From contig OZ024787.1 of the NCBI GenBank assembly GCA_964017065.1, forward strand, positions 590,875 through 654,874: a stretch of DNA of 64,000 nt, read 5' to 3'. Position numbers and translations under genes: made by a program. This document shows, piece after piece, positions 61,154 through 64,000 of the stretch (the stretch's first letter is position 1; every line of letters starts with the position of its first letter). The DNA comes from Haliclona indistincta. Its lineage: Eukaryota; Porifera; Demospongiae; Haplosclerida; Chalinidae. The notes beneath the pieces are model-generated. The model did no database searches. It saw only the letters and a list, made by a program, of their open reading frames with translations, and was not told where the DNA came from.

Positions 61154-63313
61154 ATGGCCACAGCACCCACAGCTAGTGAGGCTCTCAAGAATCTCGAGCA
61201 GCATCTAACTTGTCCAGTCTGTCTGGATCACTACACTCAGCCCAGGACACTGCCCTGTCTCCACTCTTTCTGTCACAACTGCCTTGCCCACTTCCCCGTG
61301 CAAGTCCAGGGAGGCAAGCACTTTATCACTTGCCCCGTGTGCCGTCAGACCGCACAGCAACCTGACAAGGGAGTGAGTGGATTCCAGTCTGCCTTCCTCA
61401 TCAACAACCTCCTGGAGCTCCATCAAGTGCTAGAGAAGGTGTCTGGGTCCCAGCAGAATAACTGTGAGAACTGCCACAAAGAACAGACCACTGGATACTG
61501 TAAGCAATGCTCTAAATTCCTCTGCCAGACCTGTGTTGACACACACAACAAGTGGGGAGACTTCAGCAGCCACCAGATACTGGGAGTGGAGGATGTGGCC
61601 ACCACTGCCTCCAAGCTAGTTCCCCTCAAGGAGCAGCCCACCATGGAGTGTAGCAGCCATGGTGAACCAATGAAGGTGTACTGTGACATATGTGATAAGC
61701 TCATCTGCCATCTTTGTACCGTCAAGCACCATCGAGACCACGAGTGTGACGCCATCACTGATGCCTTCCCGAGACACCAGCAGCAGATTGTGGACAGCCT
61801 CGAGCAAGTCAAGAAGAAGCTAGCTGCCATTACCACTGCTGTACAAGCTGTGGAAACCCAGGAAGGAGGTTTCTTGGAGCAGGTAGGAAATGTGAGGAGG
61901 GAGATTGAGGCCACAGTCCAGCAGCTGATGCAGCTCCTGCACGAGTCAGAGAGACAACTGATGAGAGAGCTTGACCAAGTCGCTGATGCCTACATTGAGA
62001 AGATATCTGCTCATAAGAAGGAAGCGGACATTACCATCGCACAGCTGAAGAGCTGTAAAGAGTTTGCAGAGGAGCAGCTGAGGATCGGGAGCCAGCAAGA
62101 GATCCTTGTGATGAAGAGACAGATGGTGGAGCGCATGGCAGCTGTCTGCTCACTAGACAACCTCCAACCACTGGAGGAGACCAGAGTGAGGTTTGTAAAG
62201 AGTGCTAGTGTTCTAGAGGCATGTCGCAGTCTGGGTAGTGTGGTTAGGTATGGGCAGTTTAAGGCAACTGGTGACAAAACAAGCTTTGATCTTTGCAGTG
62301 CAGCTCCTCTCTCCTCTGAGCAGGTCTCCTGCCAGCTCTCTCCAGTAGCTGACCCCACACTAGTTGTCAAGTGTGTCATACACCAAGCGACTCCTGGCAG
62401 GTTTGAGGTTTGCTATTCTCCTCCCACTGCTGGTCTCCACCAGCTGAGGGTGCAGGTGGGAGGGACCGATATCCTTGACACACCTCTCAATGTAGAGGTC
62501 ATGCCCAGGAGGGCAAGACAGACATTCACTGATTTGTCAGTTCCTCGAGGACTAGCCATCACAGGGGAAGGTCACCTTTTTGTTGTAGAAAGAGACAAAC
62601 ACTGCATCACCATCATCGACCATACTAATGGGAAGATCAGAAGCTTTGGAAAGTGTGGTTCTGGAAAAGTACAATTTCAAGATCCAAAAGGGATATCAGT
62701 GACCCAAGATGGCCGCATTGTTGTAGCTGATTGTTGGAATCATCGTCTACAAGTGTTGACAGCAGAGGGTGCCTTCATAGCTACAGTGGGCAGTGAGGGA
62801 TCTCAACCACTACAGTTTAATTGTCCTAGTGATGTAGCTGTTGATCACAATGGGAAAGTCTTTGTCATTGATTATGTTAACAATCGTGTCCAGGTCCTCA
62901 ATGCTGACCTCACCTACTCGTACTGCTTTGGTAGCAATGGAGCTCAACCTGGAGAGTTTAAACAACCGTGTGCCATAACTATCGATGCTGATGGTATGGT
63001 CTATGTAGCTGACTTTGGCAACAACAGAGTTCAGAAGTTCACTCCCGTGGGTAAGCTGTTGGCCGTCATTGACAGTAAGGGAGAAGGAGTAGGTCGGTTG
63101 AATTGTCCTCGAGGTCTATGTTTCGATAATAATGGCATACTTTATGTGACTGAGTATAACAGTAATACAGTGAGTATGTTTACTAGTGAAGGAAAGTTTC
63201 TTGGATATATCGGTGACAGTGATGGCTCTAGTTTCAAGTACCCTCGGTTCATCGTATCTGACCAGACAGGTCGACTATACATCAGTGACGACAATGGAGT
63301 GGTCACCTACTAA
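61154..63313 (+). CDS. TRIM-NHL E3 ubiquitin ligase, copy 3
   Basis: 719 aa from MATAPTASEALKNLEQHL; the upstream in-frame extension begins with TTG and is leader. RING, two B-boxes (B-box2 HGEPMKVYCDICDKLICHLC then VKHHRDHECDAI), coiled coil, filamin Ig and six NHL repeats are all intact. NHL loops differ again (VIDYVNNRVQV, VADFGNNRVQKF, VTEYNSNTVSMF). It starts 183 bp after the ECD stop on the same strand, so it lies outside the host gene but inside the same duplication cluster. Probable polyadenylation signal at 63675. Confidence 0.93.
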   Translation: MATAPTASEALKNLEQHLTCPVCLDHYTQPRTLPCLHSFCHNCLAHFPVQVQGGKHFITCPVCRQTAQQPDKGVSGFQSAFLINNLLELHQVLEKVSGSQQNNCENCHKEQTTGYCKQCSKFLCQTCVDTHNKWGDFSSHQILGVEDVATTASKLVPLKEQPTMECSSHGEPMKVYCDICDKLICHLCTVKHHRDHECDAITDAFPRHQQQIVDSLEQVKKKLAAITTAVQAVETQEGGFLEQVGNVRREIEATVQQLMQLLHESERQLMRELDQVADAYIEKISAHKKEADITIAQLKSCKEFAEEQLRIGSQQEILVMKRQMVERMAAVCSLDNLQPLEETRVRFVKSASVLEACRSLGSVVRYGQFKATGDKTSFDLCSAAPLSSEQVSCQLSPVADPTLVVKCVIHQATPGRFEVCYSPPTAGLHQLRVQVGGTDILDTPLNVEVMPRRARQTFTDLSVPRGLAITGEGHLFVVERDKHCITIIDHTNGKIRSFGKCGSGKVQFQDPKGISVTQDGRIVVADCWNHRLQVLTAEGAFIATVGSEGSQPLQFNCPSDVAVDHNGKVFVIDYVNNRVQVLNADLTYSYCFGSNGAQPGEFKQPCAITIDADGMVYVADFGNNRVQKFTPVGKLLAVIDSKGEGVGRLNCPRGLCFDNNGILYVTEYNSNTVSMFTSEGKFLGYIGDSDGSSFKYPRFIVSDQTGRLYISDDNGVVTY

Positions 63314-63674
63314 CAAGCAGTGACTAGCTAGCGCTGTTTGTGGTTGTGTTAACTCTTTCATACTTGTTTAGTTAGTTATTAATTTTTGCTTTTATTTTTA
63401 TTTCGATCTGAATTACAATCTGTTTGTTAATTTTACCGTAATAGTTGAATGTAAATCTGTAACTTGCTACAGTGGAACAGGATGGATAAAGGACGGGATA
63501 GAATCTACCTCCATCTACGGGTCACTGTTTATAGTCCAAAATAATTTTTATTATACAATGTTTAATTTTCTGTACACATTTTCACCTCTTTATAATTATT
63601 ACACATGCATTATAATGTCACAACATGTCCATTTTCACTCTCATTATGTGCTCCTGATTATACTAAAAACTTTG

Positions 63675-63680
63675 AATAAA
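63675..63680 (+). terminator. candidate polyadenylation signal AATAAA
   Basis: The first clear AATAAA after the stop at 63313, in AT-rich sequence. The interval 63314-63887 shows no gene. Confidence 0.35.
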
Positions 63681-63887
63681 GTTAATAGTGATCATGATGA
63701 AGTGTATTTTCGCAAAATCAATACTTGCATATTCTTGGGAAGCTATACAAGTTGACGTGCTTTACTTATTGACGTGTAAAATTTGGGAATATCAAAAATT
63801 AATAATGAATTATCACAAATTGATAATAATGCTAATAATAATTGACTATCATTGAAATAATTATTAACATTCTCAAGAAGCGCTCAC

Positions 63888-64000
63888 CTTCCAAATCTGG
63901 AGGGACTTGTTCTTTGATGAAGGGAGTGTTAGGAGTATTGAGAGACGTCCTCCTTAGTCCTATCACCATAAGGGTGGTGATATGGAGCGGAGGTATGGAG
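63888..64000 (-). CDS. Partial exon of an unidentified gene at the window edge
   Basis: On the minus strand an open frame encodes LRRTSLNTPNTPFIKEQVPP and ends at GGAAG|GTGAGC, a good donor. It has the composition of a real exon, with the rest of the gene beyond 64000. The family is not recognised. Confidence 0.4.

Overview
The window is animal nuclear DNA, most likely from a demosponge of the Amphimedon/haplosclerid type. The evidence is spliceosomal introns as short as 47-50 nt, animal-only protein families (RING/B-box/filamin/NHL TRIM proteins, an ATF4-class bZIP factor, an Ecdysoneless homologue), an actinoporin-like pore former, SNTX/FN3/GTPase giants, AT-rich spacers, many small inverted-repeat elements and minisatellites. 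The species call is inference; a cnidarian is the main alternative.

Region by region. (1) 0.5-13.7 kb: two paralogous large single-exon genes with stonustoxin-like N-terminal parts, FN3 repeats, a P-loop GTPase and a Cys-rich/coiled-coil tail. The first is intact. The second has lost its N-terminal part to a ~3.5 kb composite insertion and carries a frameshift. (2) 13.7-22.4 kb: mostly gene-poor, with a secreted Cys-rich protein gene (minus strand, own TATA box), an inverted-repeat element and a decayed reverse-transcriptase-type fragment. (3) 22.4-24.0 kb: an ATF4-like bZIP gene (minus) whose leader has mini-uORFs plus an uORF overlapping the main start out of frame, as in vertebrate ATF4. 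It is head-to-head with the next gene. (4) 24.0-61.0 kb: one 13-exon gene encoding a 631-aa Ecdysoneless (ECD/SGT1) homologue. Its exon phases join exactly. Its second intron is ~28.3 kb and contains a 3.1 kb DNA transposon, two of the window's three TRIM-NHL genes, four shorter NHL-only genes derived from them, several NHL fragments, an actinoporin-like gene and a duplicated dead copy of ECD exon 3. (5) 61.0-64.0 kb: the third TRIM-NHL gene, starting only ~180 bp after the ECD stop, then the edge of an exon of another gene on the minus strand.

How the genes may work together. The TRIM-NHL and NHL-only genes share a 5' flank/leader, an N-terminal tag and a nearly invariant propeller scaffold. 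They differ mainly at short, regularly placed pairs of residues, once per propeller blade. That pattern looks like a locally duplicated recognition family: E3-ligase receptors plus ligase-less propellers. It lies beside pore-former-like and GTPase-effector-like genes. A role in innate or allorecognition biology is a hypothesis, not shown by the sequence. The array sits inside, and so co-evolves physically with, a housekeeping splicing/chaperone-linked gene.
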